47,827 nucleotides of DNA from Deltaproteobacteria bacterium (GTDB lineage: Bacteria > Bdellovibrionota_C > UBA2361 > OMII01). Below the pieces are notes generated by a model. The model was not told the origin of the DNA and searched no databases. It worked only from the letters and a program-made list of their open reading frames with translations. The stretch lies in assembly GCA_947467385.1 (NCBI GenBank), contig CANIHJ010000002.1, positions 1 through 47,827 of the forward strand. The letters are read 5' to 3'. Positions within the stretch are counted from its first letter, which is position 1. Each line of letters begins with the position of its first letter. Shown piece after piece: positions 35,401 to 43,422 of the stretch. The translations under genes and the position numbers were made by a program.

Positions 35401-35952
35401 ATGCTCATGAAAGCAAAAAAGCCACAAAAATCATCGCCTGTAACAACGGCGGTTTTCCCAGGCTCGTTCGATCCCCTCACCAACGGGCACGTGGATATCA
35501 TTGAGCGGGCGAGCGAGATTTTTAAGCGGGTCATCGTGGCGGTACTCTTTAACCCGTCAAAGGACGCACTCTTTAGCCAGGGGGAGCGGGTCGAGCTCAT
35601 CACGCGCCAGTTTGCACGGTACAAGGGCAGGGTATCAGTGGTGAGCTTCTCGGGGCTGCTTGTTGATTTTGTGCACAGCACTGATAGCCGAGTGATTATA
35701 CGGGGCTTGCGGGCTATTTCGGACTTCGACTACGAGGCGCAGATGGCTCTCATCAACCGCAAGCTGGCCCCACAGATTGAGACCTTCTTCCTCACGGCCC
35801 GCGAGGAGCACTCGTACATAAGCTCAACTGTGGTTAAGCAGGTAGCGCTCCTCGGTGGGGATGTCTCGGGCATGGTGCCCAAGGTGGTCTTGGATGCTTT
35901 GTCCAAGAAGAGGCTGGAGCGCGATAGGCTGCGCGCCAAGCCACTTTTTTAG
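35401..35952 (+). CDS. coaD: Phosphopantetheine adenylyltransferase
   Basis: Penultimate enzyme of coenzyme A synthesis, adding AMP to 4'-phosphopantetheine. The nucleotidyltransferase loop PGSFDPLTNGHVDIIERA holds the T/HxGH motif, and the late ISSTVVKQVALLGGDVSGMV matches the family's ISSTxVR/K segment. ATG at 35401 or 35407 gives 183 or 181 residues, with a Lys-rich tail of about 14 before the core strand; the usual length is near 160. It stands alone, ended by a small terminator. Confidence 0.95.
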   Translation: MLMKAKKPQKSSPVTTAVFPGSFDPLTNGHVDIIERASEIFKRVIVAVLFNPSKDALFSQGERVELITRQFARYKGRVSVVSFSGLLVDFVHSTDSRVIIRGLRAISDFDYEAQMALINRKLAPQIETFFLTAREEHSYISSTVVKQVALLGGDVSGMVPKVVLDALSKKRLERDRLRAKPLF

Positions 35953-35954
35953 CG

Positions 35955-35983
35955 CTGCAAATACCTGATCTTGCAGTTTATTT
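35955..35983 (+). terminator. Intrinsic terminator after coaD
   Basis: CTGCAA (35955-35960) pairs with TTGCAG (35971-35976) and is followed by TTTATTT. The short AT-containing stem makes it moderate in strength. It lies just before the ndk promoter, so it separates two transcription units. Confidence 0.55.
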
Positions 35984-36000
35984 CCTGTCTGGTCGTGTCC

Positions 36001-36029
36001 TTGAGTTAACCCCCCGTAACGTTTATAGT
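36001..36029 (+). promoter_or_regulatory. Strong sigma-70-like promoter ahead of ndk
   Basis: TTGAGT (36001-36006) and TATAGT (36024-36029) are spaced by exactly 17 bases, four of six and five of six consensus bases. Transcription should start near 36034-36037, at the beginning of the structured RNA described next. Confidence 0.7.
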
Positions 36030-36033
36030 ATCG

Positions 36034-36154
36034 GTGCTCGTGGTCGGATAGTCCGGCTGGGGTTGCAGGGCCTGAGTCCCGGATCTAGCGGACGGCTAGT
36101 CCTGTCTTGAGGTGCTCGCCGCGCAATCGCGCTGGCCGGGCATGGAGCATCGGT
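36034..36154 (+). ncRNA. Candidate structured RNA or ndk leader element
   Basis: A rod-like fold is visible. The closing stem pairs AUCGGUGCUC (from 36030) with GAGCAUCGGU (36145-36154). The next stem pairs CCGGCUGG (36053-36060) with CUGGCCGG (36132-36139). Then GGUUGC (36061-36066) pairs with GCAAUC (36123-36128). Near the tip is the hairpin CUAGC/GCUAG (36085-36099) with loop GGACG, extended by GGA/UCC around one bulged U. It starts almost at the predicted transcription start. No terminator follows, so it may be a cis-acting leader of ndk. It does not show the SRP, tmRNA or RNase P signatures. Confidence 0.45.
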
Positions 36155-36158
36155 TGAA

Positions 36159-36205
36159 GGGGGAAGGCTCCCTCCACGTCACGAAAAGTACACCCTCAGA
36201 AGGGT
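36159..36205 (+). promoter_or_regulatory. Two small hairpins between the structured RNA and ndk
   Basis: GGGGG (36159-36163) pairs with CCUCC (36171-36175) around a 7-base loop. ACCCU (36192-36196) pairs with AGGGU (36201-36205) around CAGA. They lie 21-67 bases before the ndk ATG. Neither has a T-tract. They could be the expression platform of the upstream element; this is inference. Confidence 0.35.
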
Positions 36206-36225
36206 AATGTAGGTAAGTCTAAATT

Positions 36226-36639
36226 ATGACAAAGCAACGAACACTCTCTATCATCAAGCCAGACGCAACCTCGCGTAACTTGGTCGGAAAGATCTTAAGC
36301 CATTTCGAGGAGGCTGGGCTGACTATCGTGGCTGCCCGCATGATGACCCTCACGCCGGAGCAGGCAGGTCAGTTCTACATCATCCACAAGGATCGCCCTT
36401 TCTACGGCGAGCTCATCGACTACATGGTGTCGGGCCGCGCGCTCGTCTCAGTTCTTGAGGGTGACGATGCAGTGAACCTCAACCGCAAGCTCATGGGCGC
36501 GACGGACCCCAAGAAGGCAGACGCGGGAACGATCCGCAACCTGTACGCCGAGAGCATTGCGGCCAACGCGGTGCACGGTTCAGACAGCGCCGAGAATGCG
36601 GCAACCGAGATCAAGTTCTTCTTTCCGGAGCTCGCGTAG
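36226..36639 (+). CDS. ndk: Nucleoside diphosphate kinase
   Basis: Balances nucleoside triphosphate pools by passing the ATP gamma-phosphate through a phospho-His. [20 protein letters not shown] is the classic start. The active-site His lies in [12 protein letters not shown], and the substrate segment [11 protein letters not shown] is present. The 137 residues are standard. The ribosome-binding site is weak (AGGTAAG about 10 bases upstream). Preceded by a strong promoter and a 190-base structured leader, unusual for a housekeeping gene. Confidence 0.97.
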   Translation: MTKQRTLSIIKPDATSRNLVGKILSHFEEAGLTIVAARMMTLTPEQAGQFYIIHKDRPFYGELIDYMVSGRALVSVLEGDDAVNLNRKLMGATDPKKADAGTIRNLYAESIAANAVHGSDSAENAATEIKFFFPELA

Positions 36640-36685
36640 CTCGTAAACCTCATCGAACTCGCAGCCACAACCGAAAAGGTATCGC

Positions 36686-37789
36686 GTGACGCAGGCCACT
36701 CTGGATTTCTACAATTTTAGTTATTCCGAGCTGGTTGAGCTCCTCGACAAGGAGTTCGGTGCGACGAAGTTTCGCGCAAACCAGATGTTTGAGTGGGTCT
36801 ACCGCAAGGGCGTGACCGACTTTGAGCAGATGACCAACATAGGCCGTGATCTGCGCGAGCGTCTCTCGCAGCGTTTCGTATTTCCGAAGGCACGAATACA
36901 CGATCGCCAGATCAGCACGGATGGAACCCGCAAGTATCTGTTCGAAGTTGAGGGCGGGGACCTGGTTGAGGCGGTCATGATAAAGCAGCTCAAGCGCATG
37001 ACCCTGTGCGTCTCGTCGCAGGTTGGATGCGCCATGGCGTGCTCGTTCTGCCGCACCGGTACGATGGGGCTCAAGCGCAGCCTCTCGACCTCCGAGATTC
37101 TTCGCCAGGTAAACGGCGTGATTGAGGACGCAAAAAACTTCGGCGACTCGTTCTCGAATATCGTGTTTATGGGTATGGGCGAGCCGCTTCATAACTACGA
37201 CGGCGTCACTCGTGCTGTGCGAAACCTCACCAACTCAATCGGCTACGGCATGTCGCCGCGCAAGGTGACGGTGTCGACGTCGGGGCTCGTTCCGCAAATG
37301 AGGAAGCTGGCAGAGAGCGGCGTTGCCGTCAGCCTTGCTGTGTCGCTTAATGCCACGACTGATGAGACTCGCACTGAAGTGATGCCGGTTAATAAGCGCT
37401 GGCCGATCAAAGAGCTGCTGGCTGCCGTGAAGGACTTTCCGGTTGGGCCTCGCAAGAAGGTGACCATTGAGTACGTTATGCTCGGGGGCCTTAATGACAC
37501 GGATGCTGACATGAAGCGCCTTGTTGGGCTTATGCGTGGGCTGCCGGTTAAGGTCAACCTTATTCCGTACAATGACAACGCGGGGCTTGGCTTTAACTCT
37601 CCCGCGCGCGACTGGGTATTCACGTGGCAGCGATACCTCAACGATCACGGAATCCAGGCGTTCATCCGGTGGTCGAAGGGGGCCGATATAGCGGCTGCGT
37701 GCGGCCAGCTTGCGACCGACTCGCGCAAAGAGCCGCGCCCCTCGCGCCTGCCGGTGCTGCAAGAGGACGGCCAGCAGGCTGCCGCATAG
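36686..37789 (+). CDS. rlmN: Dual-specificity RNA methyltransferase RlmN
   Basis: Radical-SAM enzyme that methylates C2 of A2503 in 23S rRNA and A37 in several tRNAs. The 4Fe-4S cysteines are C115, C119 and C122 in CAMACSFC. VFMGMGEPLHNYDGV and VSTSGLVPQMRKLA are typical SAM-site segments. The C-terminal DIAAACGQL carries the second catalytic Cys. The 367 residues are normal for the family, with a short extra tail. ndk and rlmN are neighbours in many Gram-negatives. Confidence 0.96.
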   Translation: MTQATLDFYNFSYSELVELLDKEFGATKFRANQMFEWVYRKGVTDFEQMTNIGRDLRERLSQRFVFPKARIHDRQISTDGTRKYLFEVEGGDLVEAVMIKQLKRMTLCVSSQVGCAMACSFCRTGTMGLKRSLSTSEILRQVNGVIEDAKNFGDSFSNIVFMGMGEPLHNYDGVTRAVRNLTNSIGYGMSPRKVTVSTSGLVPQMRKLAESGVAVSLAVSLNATTDETRTEVMPVNKRWPIKELLAAVKDFPVGPRKKVTIEYVMLGGLNDTDADMKRLVGLMRGLPVKVNLIPYNDNAGLGFNSPARDWVFTWQRYLNDHGIQAFIRWSKGADIAAACGQLATDSRKEPRPSRLPVLQEDGQQAAA

Positions 37790-37801
37790 GTAGGTGCTCC
37801 G

Positions 37802-38905
37802 GTGGCGACCAAAGTTCTTCTCGTTCCAAAAGGGTTTCTGGGCGACATACTACTAACGTCACCCGTGCCTGAGGCCCTCAAGCTGAGCGATCCCGACGCA
37901 AAGATTACGGTACTGTGCTCACCGAAGCTGGCTGAGTTCGTGGCGCGTGATCCGCTCATCGATGATGTCCTGGTGCTTGACCGCACGAACGAATTCGCTG
38001 GCTGGAAGGGTCTCAAGAGCTTCGCAAGCCTTGTTCGCGAGCGCTGCTTCGACCGGGCATACTCGTTTCACCAGTCGCCCCGCACGGCGCTCTTGCTGTG
38101 GATGGCGGAGGTGCCAGATCGGGTGGGGTATGCCGGCTCCCTCCTGAGCTTTCTGTATACGAGGCGGGTCAGCAAGACTGCTCGTCTGCACGAGGTGGTG
38201 CGCAACCTGGAGCTTGTGAAGGATGATTTAGGCGGCTTAGTGCGCGAGGAGGTCGAGCAGCTCATGCGTTTTGGCCCCTCGCACGCCTCGTCGTTTGGCC
38301 AGCTTCGGGTTCCACCGGTAGACGACCTGCTCGTATCTGACCGCGTTCGGCAGATCTGCGAGGAACAGAAGCCGTACGTTGTGCTGGCACCCGGAAGCGC
38401 ATGGGAGACAAAGCGGTGGCACGCGGAGGGGTTCCGTGAGGTGGCTGCGAAGCTCATGCAGCAGGGCTATCGGGTGGTGCTGACAGGAGCCCCAAGTGAT
38501 GCTGGCGTGTGCGTCGACGTTGCGCAGGGGCTGTCGGTGGCGAACCTGTGCGGGGAAACTTCGATGGATGACCTGGTGGCGCTCGTCAAGTGGTCGCGCG
38601 CGGTTGTTTGCAACGACAGCATGACCCTCCATATAGCCTCTGCTCTCCAGGTTCCAACTGTTGTAGTGTTCTGTGCGACGTCGCCGAAGTTTGGCTTCGG
38701 CCCATGGAAAAACCGGGCAGTGGTTGTCGAAAAGCAAGACCTCTTTTGCAAGCCCTGCCGGCGGCATGGCTCGCGCCGCTGCCCAACCGGCACCAACGCC
38801 TGCATGACCGGAGTCTCGGCGGGGGAAGTACTCGAAGCGCTGCGTTCGCTGCTGATGCTCCGGGAGTCGGGGCTTGGCGCGGGGAGACTCCATGTCGTTG
38901 AGTAA
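37802..38905 (+). CDS. ADP-heptose:LPS heptosyltransferase (GT9, WaaF-like)
   Basis: Glycosyltransferase family 9 enzyme adding heptose to the LPS inner core at the inner membrane. It begins KVLLVPKGFLGDILLTSPVP. The nucleotide-sugar region reads VLAPGSAWETKRW, then NLCGETSMDDLVALV and VCNDSMTLHIASALQVPTVV. The C-terminal Cys cluster (CKPCRRHGSRRCPTG) is seen in many WaaF-type members. GTG start with AGGTAGG upstream; 367 residues. It lies in a group with an LPS kinase-like gene, a second GT9 gene and hldA, so an LPS-core role is well supported. Exact position (HepI or HepII) is not certain. Confidence 0.88.
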   Translation: MATKVLLVPKGFLGDILLTSPVPEALKLSDPDAKITVLCSPKLAEFVARDPLIDDVLVLDRTNEFAGWKGLKSFASLVRERCFDRAYSFHQSPRTALLLWMAEVPDRVGYAGSLLSFLYTRRVSKTARLHEVVRNLELVKDDLGGLVREEVEQLMRFGPSHASSFGQLRVPPVDDLLVSDRVRQICEEQKPYVVLAPGSAWETKRWHAEGFREVAAKLMQQGYRVVLTGAPSDAGVCVDVAQGLSVANLCGETSMDDLVALVKWSRAVVCNDSMTLHIASALQVPTVVVFCATSPKFGFGPWKNRAVVVEKQDLFCKPCRRHGSRRCPTGTNACMTGVSAGEVLEALRSLLMLRESGLGAGRLHVVE

Positions 38906-38924
38906 ATTCCCTGTCGTTGAGTAA
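38893..38924. repeat. 13-bp direct repeat spanning the heptosyltransferase stop
   Basis: TGTCGTTGAGTAA occurs at 38893-38905, where it contains the stop codon, and again at 38912-38924, a 19-base period. It looks like a small recent duplication in the gap before the kinase-like gene. Confidence 0.8.
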
Positions 38925-38934
38925 TAAGGCACCC

Positions 38935-39687
38935 ATGAATGTTGTAAACAACGACCTGATCCAAGAAACGACGCGCGTGCCGAGTCACGCCTTTCATGAA
39001 GTTGTGCGCGGGCCGTACTGCGTAGCGAGCGTGGACGCCCTGTCGGACGACCTTGCGACAAAGATCATGCGACTTGTGAGGAGCGGCATTGAGGCCCAGC
39101 CCAAGGGCACGCTGGCAGGGCGGGGCAAGACCGCCGCGTATGAGCTCCCTGTGTTGGGGCGCGTCTTCGTGAAGAGCTACGCGCATGGCGGGCTGCTGCG
39201 CGCCGTGACGGGAGGAAAGTTCCTCGGTGTTGGCTCCCCCCGGTCGCGGGCCGAGTTTGAGATGCTCGACCTTGTGCGCTCGCTCGGGGTGCACGCGCCA
39301 AGGCCGTACGTGTATGTCACGTGCGGCTCGATGATCTACTCAACGTGGCTGATCATGGAGGAGATACCGGATACGGTGTCGCTCGTAGAGCTGAGCAGGC
39401 TAGACCTGGACGGTGTGCTTGAGGCGATGAAGAAGCTCTCAGAGCAGCTGCTGGTGCTCATTAAGCACAAGATCCTGCACGTCGACCTGCACCCAGGCAA
39501 CGTTCTCGTTAATTCGCAGGGCGATGTATTCATCGTTGATTTCGACAAGGCCCACGTTTTTGCCGGGCCGTCATCTGCGCTGCGTGAGCTCTACCTGCGG
39601 CGCTGGCGCAGGGCTGTCATTAAGCACGGACTCTCGCCGCTTCTCACGGAGCTTATGTCGCTTACCCTAAGGAGCTACGATGAGTAG
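38935..39687 (+). CDS. LPS core kinase-like protein (WaaP/KdkA superfamily)
   Basis: A small protein-kinase-fold enzyme of the lipopolysaccharide kinase group. The catalytic loop ILHVDLHPGNVLVNSQ holds the HxDxxxxN motif, followed by the metal-binding FIVDFDKAH. An N-terminal lysine region (RVFVKSYAHGG) fits the ATP site. ATG at 38935 gives 250 residues, with AAGG 9 bases upstream; a TTG at 38917 is an alternative. It lies between two heptosyltransferases, so it probably phosphorylates heptose or Kdo of the inner core. It overlaps the next gene by 8 bases. Confidence 0.83.
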   Translation: MNVVNNDLIQETTRVPSHAFHEVVRGPYCVASVDALSDDLATKIMRLVRSGIEAQPKGTLAGRGKTAAYELPVLGRVFVKSYAHGGLLRAVTGGKFLGVGSPRSRAEFEMLDLVRSLGVHAPRPYVYVTCGSMIYSTWLIMEEIPDTVSLVELSRLDLDGVLEAMKKLSEQLLVLIKHKILHVDLHPGNVLVNSQGDVFIVDFDKAHVFAGPSSALRELYLRRWRRAVIKHGLSPLLTELMSLTLRSYDE

Positions 39688-40711
39688 AGCTCCGCAGGCT
39701 CCGCAGCGAGTGCTCATCATCCTCATGGGCGCGCTCGGAGACGTCGTGCGGGGGCTGTGCCTGGTTGACGCCATCAAGTCGGCGTGGAAGGGGTGTTCAA
39801 TCACATGGCTCGTTGAGCCGGCATGCTCTGGCCTTGTGAAGCTTCACCCGCGCATTGATAAAGTGATCGTCTTTGAGAGGAAGCGGGGCATGGCTGGGGT
39901 GCTTGCGCTTCGGCGCGAGCTCGCTTCTGAGCGCTATGACATTACCTTGGACCTGCAGCGGCACTTCAAGAGCGGGGTATTTTCGTGGATGTCGGGTGCG
40001 CCCCGGCGCATCGGGTTTAACCGAAAAGACGCCAAGGAGGGCAACTGGCTTTTCAACACGGAGCACGTGCCCGAGAACGGCGAGCGTATATCGAAGGTCG
40101 ACCACTACCTGAGCTTTCTCGTCCCGCTGGGAATCCAGCGCCCGCCGGTGCTTTCGGCTGGGCTTGAGGGAGTGACCCTTGAGAGGGTCGGCGCGACGTG
40201 GAAGGGGCTCCTGTCTTCGCCGTATCTTGGGGTGGTTCTTGGCTCCTCGTGGGACACCAAGGATTGGCCGGAAGAGGGATACCGCGGCCTGCTCTCGGAG
40301 CTTAAGGCCAGCGGCTTGTCACAGGCTGTTCTGCTTGGGGACCGCTCCAAGGTTGAGATGTCAAAACGGCTTGAGTCGGCAGCGCCCGCTGGGGTGTCGG
40401 TAGTGAATTTGGCTGGCCAGACGACCCTTGAGGAGCTTGTGGCGGTGCTTCACGGGGCCGCGGTGTGTATGGGCCCGGATTCAGGCCCGGCACATATCTG
40501 TGGGGCTGTAGGAACACGCCACGTTACCCTGTTTGGGCCCACGCCGGTGGGGAGGAACTCGCCGCGCGGAAGCGAGGACCTGTCGATTGCATCGGCCGTG
40601 GGGTGCTCCCCCTGCAAGCGCCGCACCTGCCCGGGGCTGGGCAAGGTCTGCATGAAGCTCATCAGCCCAGGCTCTGTCGTTGAGCGTATCCGGGCGGCCA
40701 GGGTCGGCTAG
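39680..40711 (+). CDS. ADP-heptose:LPS heptosyltransferase (GT9, second copy)
   Basis: A second glycosyltransferase family 9 enzyme, 343 residues. RVLIILMGALGDVVRGLCLV is the N-terminal GT9 strand-loop. ISKVDHYLSFLVPLGI, VVLGSSWDTKDWPEEGY, NLAGQTTLEELVAVL and CMGPDSGPAHICGAVGTRHV are GT9 hallmarks in order. CSPCKRRTCPG near the C-terminus again gives a Cys cluster. It is clearly distinct from the upstream GT9, so the two likely add different core heptoses. It starts inside the kinase-like gene's last codons. Confidence 0.87.
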   Translation: MSRAPQAPQRVLIILMGALGDVVRGLCLVDAIKSAWKGCSITWLVEPACSGLVKLHPRIDKVIVFERKRGMAGVLALRRELASERYDITLDLQRHFKSGVFSWMSGAPRRIGFNRKDAKEGNWLFNTEHVPENGERISKVDHYLSFLVPLGIQRPPVLSAGLEGVTLERVGATWKGLLSSPYLGVVLGSSWDTKDWPEEGYRGLLSELKASGLSQAVLLGDRSKVEMSKRLESAAPAGVSVVNLAGQTTLEELVAVLHGAAVCMGPDSGPAHICGAVGTRHVTLFGPTPVGRNSPRGSEDLSIASAVGCSPCKRRTCPGLGKVCMKLISPGSVVERIRAARVG

Positions 40712-40751
40712 CTCGCGGGGTCGCTAGGTGCTGGTCAAAATAGGGCAAAAT

Positions 40752-40796
40752 CAGCCCTGCGGGCGCCTACGGCAACGGTAGCGCCAAAAGGGGCTG
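40752..40796 (+). promoter_or_regulatory. Extended hairpin upstream of hldA
   Basis: CAGCCC (40752-40757) pairs with GGGCTG (40791-40796). Inside, GGCGC(C)TAC (40762-40770) pairs with GTAGCGCC (40778-40785). TATAAC at 40802-40807 resembles a -10 element but is only 6 bases before the ATG. The fold may end the upstream transcript or tune hldA. Confidence 0.4.
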
Positions 40797-40813
40797 CTTG
40801 CTATAACTGCCCC

Positions 40814-41833
40814 ATGGTACTCGGAAATAAGAAAGACCTTCTGGCCACCCTCGATCGGATCGTGTCGACTCCGATCCTGGTAGTTGGCGACCTCATCCTC
40901 GACCGCTACGTGTGGGGAAAGGTGGATCGGATCTCGCCTGAGGCGCCGGTGCCTGTAGTTGAGGTGCAGCGTATAGAGGACCGCCTCGGCGGCGCCGGCA
41001 ACGTTGCCCGCAACCTCTTTGCGATTGGGGCGAAGCCGAGCGTGTGCGGCACGGTTGGCGATGACGAGGACGGCCAGGCGATGATGAAGCTCTTCGCGGA
41101 GATCGGAGCCGATGCCAAGGGGGTGGTAGTTGATCCATCCCGCCCCACGACGCTCAAGACTCGCGTTATCGCCCACATGCAACAGGTCGTTCGCATCGAC
41201 CGCGAGAAGCGGCAAGGGGAGTTGGCTCAGGTGAACGACAAGATTGCTGCTGCCCTGGAGAACTCAATCGAGGCGTCAAAGGCGGTCATCCTCTCTGATT
41301 ACGGCAAGGGGCTGGTGTCAGCCAAGGTGCTCGACACGCTGCATCGGGCGCGTGAGGCCGGCAAGCTTGGGCTCTCGGTCCGGCCGCTCTTCGTTGATCC
41401 GCATCCGCGCAACTACGACAACTACCGATTTATGAGCGTCGCCAAGCCTAACCGCAAAGAGGCCGAGATCGCCTCGGGCAGCTCGATTGGCAACGTCGAG
41501 GAGGCGTTCAAGGCGGCTGAGGTCCTCATGAAGAAGTGGAATTCGGAGATGATGGTGATTACGCTCGGAGAGGACGGCATGATCGTCCAGCAGAGCGGGA
41601 GCCAGGGTGGCGTGCACCTTGAGACGATGGCGCATGAGGTGTTCGACGTGAGCGGAGCGGGAGACACGGTGACTGCGGTGTTCTGCGCGGCACTTGCGAC
41701 GGGCTCCTCGCCGATTGTGGCGGGAGTGCTTGCCAATATCGCCGCTGGGATTGTCGTCTCGGAGGTGGGTACGGTGGCTGTCGATATCGACCGGCTGCGG
41801 CACGAGGTTACGAAATTTGGCGCGGCGGCGTAG
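40814..41833 (+). CDS. hldA: D-glycero-beta-D-manno-heptose-7-phosphate kinase (HldA type)
   Basis: PfkB-family sugar kinase that makes heptose 1,7-bisphosphate for ADP-heptose. The N-terminus ILVVGDLILDRYVWGKVDRI and RLGGAGNVARNL match RfaE domain I. The catalytic DVSGAGDTVTAVFCAAL holds the anion hole and base Asp. At 339 residues it lacks the cytidylyltransferase domain of E. coli HldE, so a separate hldC would be needed. gmhA, gmhB and hldD are not in this window. The context, just after two heptosyltransferases, supports the call. Confidence 0.92.
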   Translation: MVLGNKKDLLATLDRIVSTPILVVGDLILDRYVWGKVDRISPEAPVPVVEVQRIEDRLGGAGNVARNLFAIGAKPSVCGTVGDDEDGQAMMKLFAEIGADAKGVVVDPSRPTTLKTRVIAHMQQVVRIDREKRQGELAQVNDKIAAALENSIEASKAVILSDYGKGLVSAKVLDTLHRAREAGKLGLSVRPLFVDPHPRNYDNYRFMSVAKPNRKEAEIASGSSIGNVEEAFKAAEVLMKKWNSEMMVITLGEDGMIVQQSGSQGGVHLETMAHEVFDVSGAGDTVTAVFCAALATGSSPIVAGVLANIAAGIVVSEVGTVAVDIDRLRHEVTKFGAAA

Positions 41834-41839
41834 GGCGGC

Positions 41840-42751
41840 ATGGGCAAGAAGACGGAAGAGATCGGACTTAAGAGCATGACGGGCTTCGCGCGCGTCTCGT
41901 TTGGCGACCCTTCGATTGAGATTGACGTAGAGGTCCGATCGGTCAACCACCGATTTCTTGAGGTTATGCTCAAGGCCCCGCGCTGCTATGCGGCGATGGA
42001 GCGGGACGCGAAGGCCGCTATTCAGCAGCTCCACAAGCGCGGGCGGATTGAGGTGAGCGTGTCGCGCAGGGCTCGGGCGGAGTCGCCGGCGAGCCTGGAT
42101 GACTTTTCTCCGGCGTTTGACACGTCGGTCAAGCGCTTCAGCGCCGCTTGCAAGCGGTATGGGTCCTCGGGTGACGCGCTGGGCGGCTTTATTGGCCAGC
42201 TGGTGCTGCGCGAGAGCAGCGGCGAGGTTGAGGGGGCTGCGCCCAGCGACGTGGAGGTTGGGCACCTGCTACGGCTGATCTCTGAGGCGAGCGAGGCCCT
42301 GGCGGTTATGCGCGAGTCGGAGGGTGCGGGCCTTGCTGCGGACATAAGGCAGCGGCTGGACATGATTGAGTCGCTGCGCGGCGATATCGGGCGCCAGATG
42401 GATGGTGCGCCGAAGCGGCTGCGCGCGCGCATGCAGGAGCGCCTGAAGGCTGTCGCTCCAGATGTTCAAGCCGATCCAGAGCGGCTTGCGCTTGAGGTCG
42501 CCATGCTTGCGGACCGCGTTGATGTGAGCGAGGAGCTCTCGCGGATCGATATTCACCTGGCGCAGTTTCGTCTGGCGCTCGCTGGCAGCCCGGATGGCGT
42601 AGGGCGGAAGCTTGATTTTATGACGCAGGAGCTCGGGCGTGAGCTAAACACGATCGGCTCGAAGGCCCAGGACGCGAAGGTGCAGGGCCTCGTTGTCGAT
42701 GCTAAGGCTGAGCTTGAGCGCATCCGAGAGCAGGTCCAGAACGTCGAGTAG
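41840..42751 (+). CDS. yicC: YicC-family protein (putative endoribonuclease)
   Basis: A member of the YicC/YloC family, recently linked to endoribonuclease activity. The N-terminal LKSMTGFARVSFGDPSIEI and EVRSVNHRFLEVMLKAPR are signatures. The C-terminal KLDFMTQELGRELNTIGSKA and VVDAKAELERIREQVQNVE match the DUF1732 end. The first 12 residues (charged) precede the usual start; the family often begins at the MTGFA methionine (41876). It overlaps neither neighbour and lies 5 bases before gmk. yicC-gmk is a very common pairing. Confidence 0.93.
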   Translation: MGKKTEEIGLKSMTGFARVSFGDPSIEIDVEVRSVNHRFLEVMLKAPRCYAAMERDAKAAIQQLHKRGRIEVSVSRRARAESPASLDDFSPAFDTSVKRFSAACKRYGSSGDALGGFIGQLVLRESSGEVEGAAPSDVEVGHLLRLISEASEALAVMRESEGAGLAADIRQRLDMIESLRGDIGRQMDGAPKRLRARMQERLKAVAPDVQADPERLALEVAMLADRVDVSEELSRIDIHLAQFRLALAGSPDGVGRKLDFMTQELGRELNTIGSKAQDAKVQGLVVDAKAELERIREQVQNVE

Positions 42752-42756
42752 GGAAT

Positions 42757-43413
42757 ATGGAGCGGCAGATAGTTCGAAAAGGGATCCTCTTTGTGCTCGT
42801 CGGTCCGACCGGCTGCGGCAAGTCCACGTTTTGCGAGCGGCTTGTGAGGGAGTATTCGGAATCGATTCGTTACTCAACGTCGGCCACGACGCGGCAGCCT
42901 CGGCCGAACGAAGTCCCCGGCACGAGTTATCACTTTATGACGCGCGAGGAGTTTCTCGCCCGGCGCGACAGGGGGGAGTTTTTCGAGACAGAGGAGACTC
43001 ACGGGAACCTGTATGGGACCCTGCGTGCCATCCTCGAGGATGGGATTAATGCGGGAAGGGATCTGTTGTTTCAGATCGACATCCGCGGTGCCCTTAATTT
43101 CAAGAAGCACTTTCCGAACAACACAGTGACGCTGTTCATTATTCCGCCGAGCTTTGAGGCGCTCAAGGAGCGGCTTAAGGGGCGCGGAACCGTCGACCCT
43201 GCTGAGCTGCAGCGGCGCTTCACGACGGCGCGGGAGGAGTATGAGGCGCTCCTCAAGCTGAACGGAGAGCCGGGAAAGATAGACTACCTAGTGATCAACA
43301 AAGATCTTGCAAAGGCATATGAGTCGGTGCGGGCGATCGTGCTTGCTGAGCGGGCGCGCTACCACCGTATGGATAGGTCTTCGATTGAGCAGTTTTGCGA
43401 TATCTCTAACTGA
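42757..43413 (+). CDS. gmk: Guanylate kinase
   Basis: Phosphorylates GMP to GDP. The P-loop is FVLVGPTGCGKSTFCERL; the usual form is GPSGAGKST, so two residues differ conservatively. STSATTRQPRPNEVPGTSYH (GMP-binding Ser and Arg), FFETEETHGNLYGT and LFQIDIRGAL complete the site. The 218 residues fit the family. It normally partners with rpoZ; here rpoZ is some 20 kb upstream. Confidence 0.96.
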   Translation: MERQIVRKGILFVLVGPTGCGKSTFCERLVREYSESIRYSTSATTRQPRPNEVPGTSYHFMTREEFLARRDRGEFFETEETHGNLYGTLRAILEDGINAGRDLLFQIDIRGALNFKKHFPNNTVTLFIIPPSFEALKERLKGRGTVDPAELQRRFTTAREEYEALLKLNGEPGKIDYLVINKDLAKAYESVRAIVLAERARYHRMDRSSIEQFCDISN

Positions 43414-43422
43414 GAGGGGGTT

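Noticed and set aside
36085-36099. Hairpin loop GGACG compared with guanidine-II (mini-ykkC) ACGR loops
   Set aside because: Only one such hairpin is present, the loop closure does not fit, and the downstream gene is ndk, not a guanidine exporter or carboxylase.
36030-36154. SRP RNA, tmRNA or RNase P RNA
   Set aside because: The SRP tip (GGTC...GGAAGGAAGCAGCC), tmRNA tRNA-like ends and RNase P core sequences are absent.
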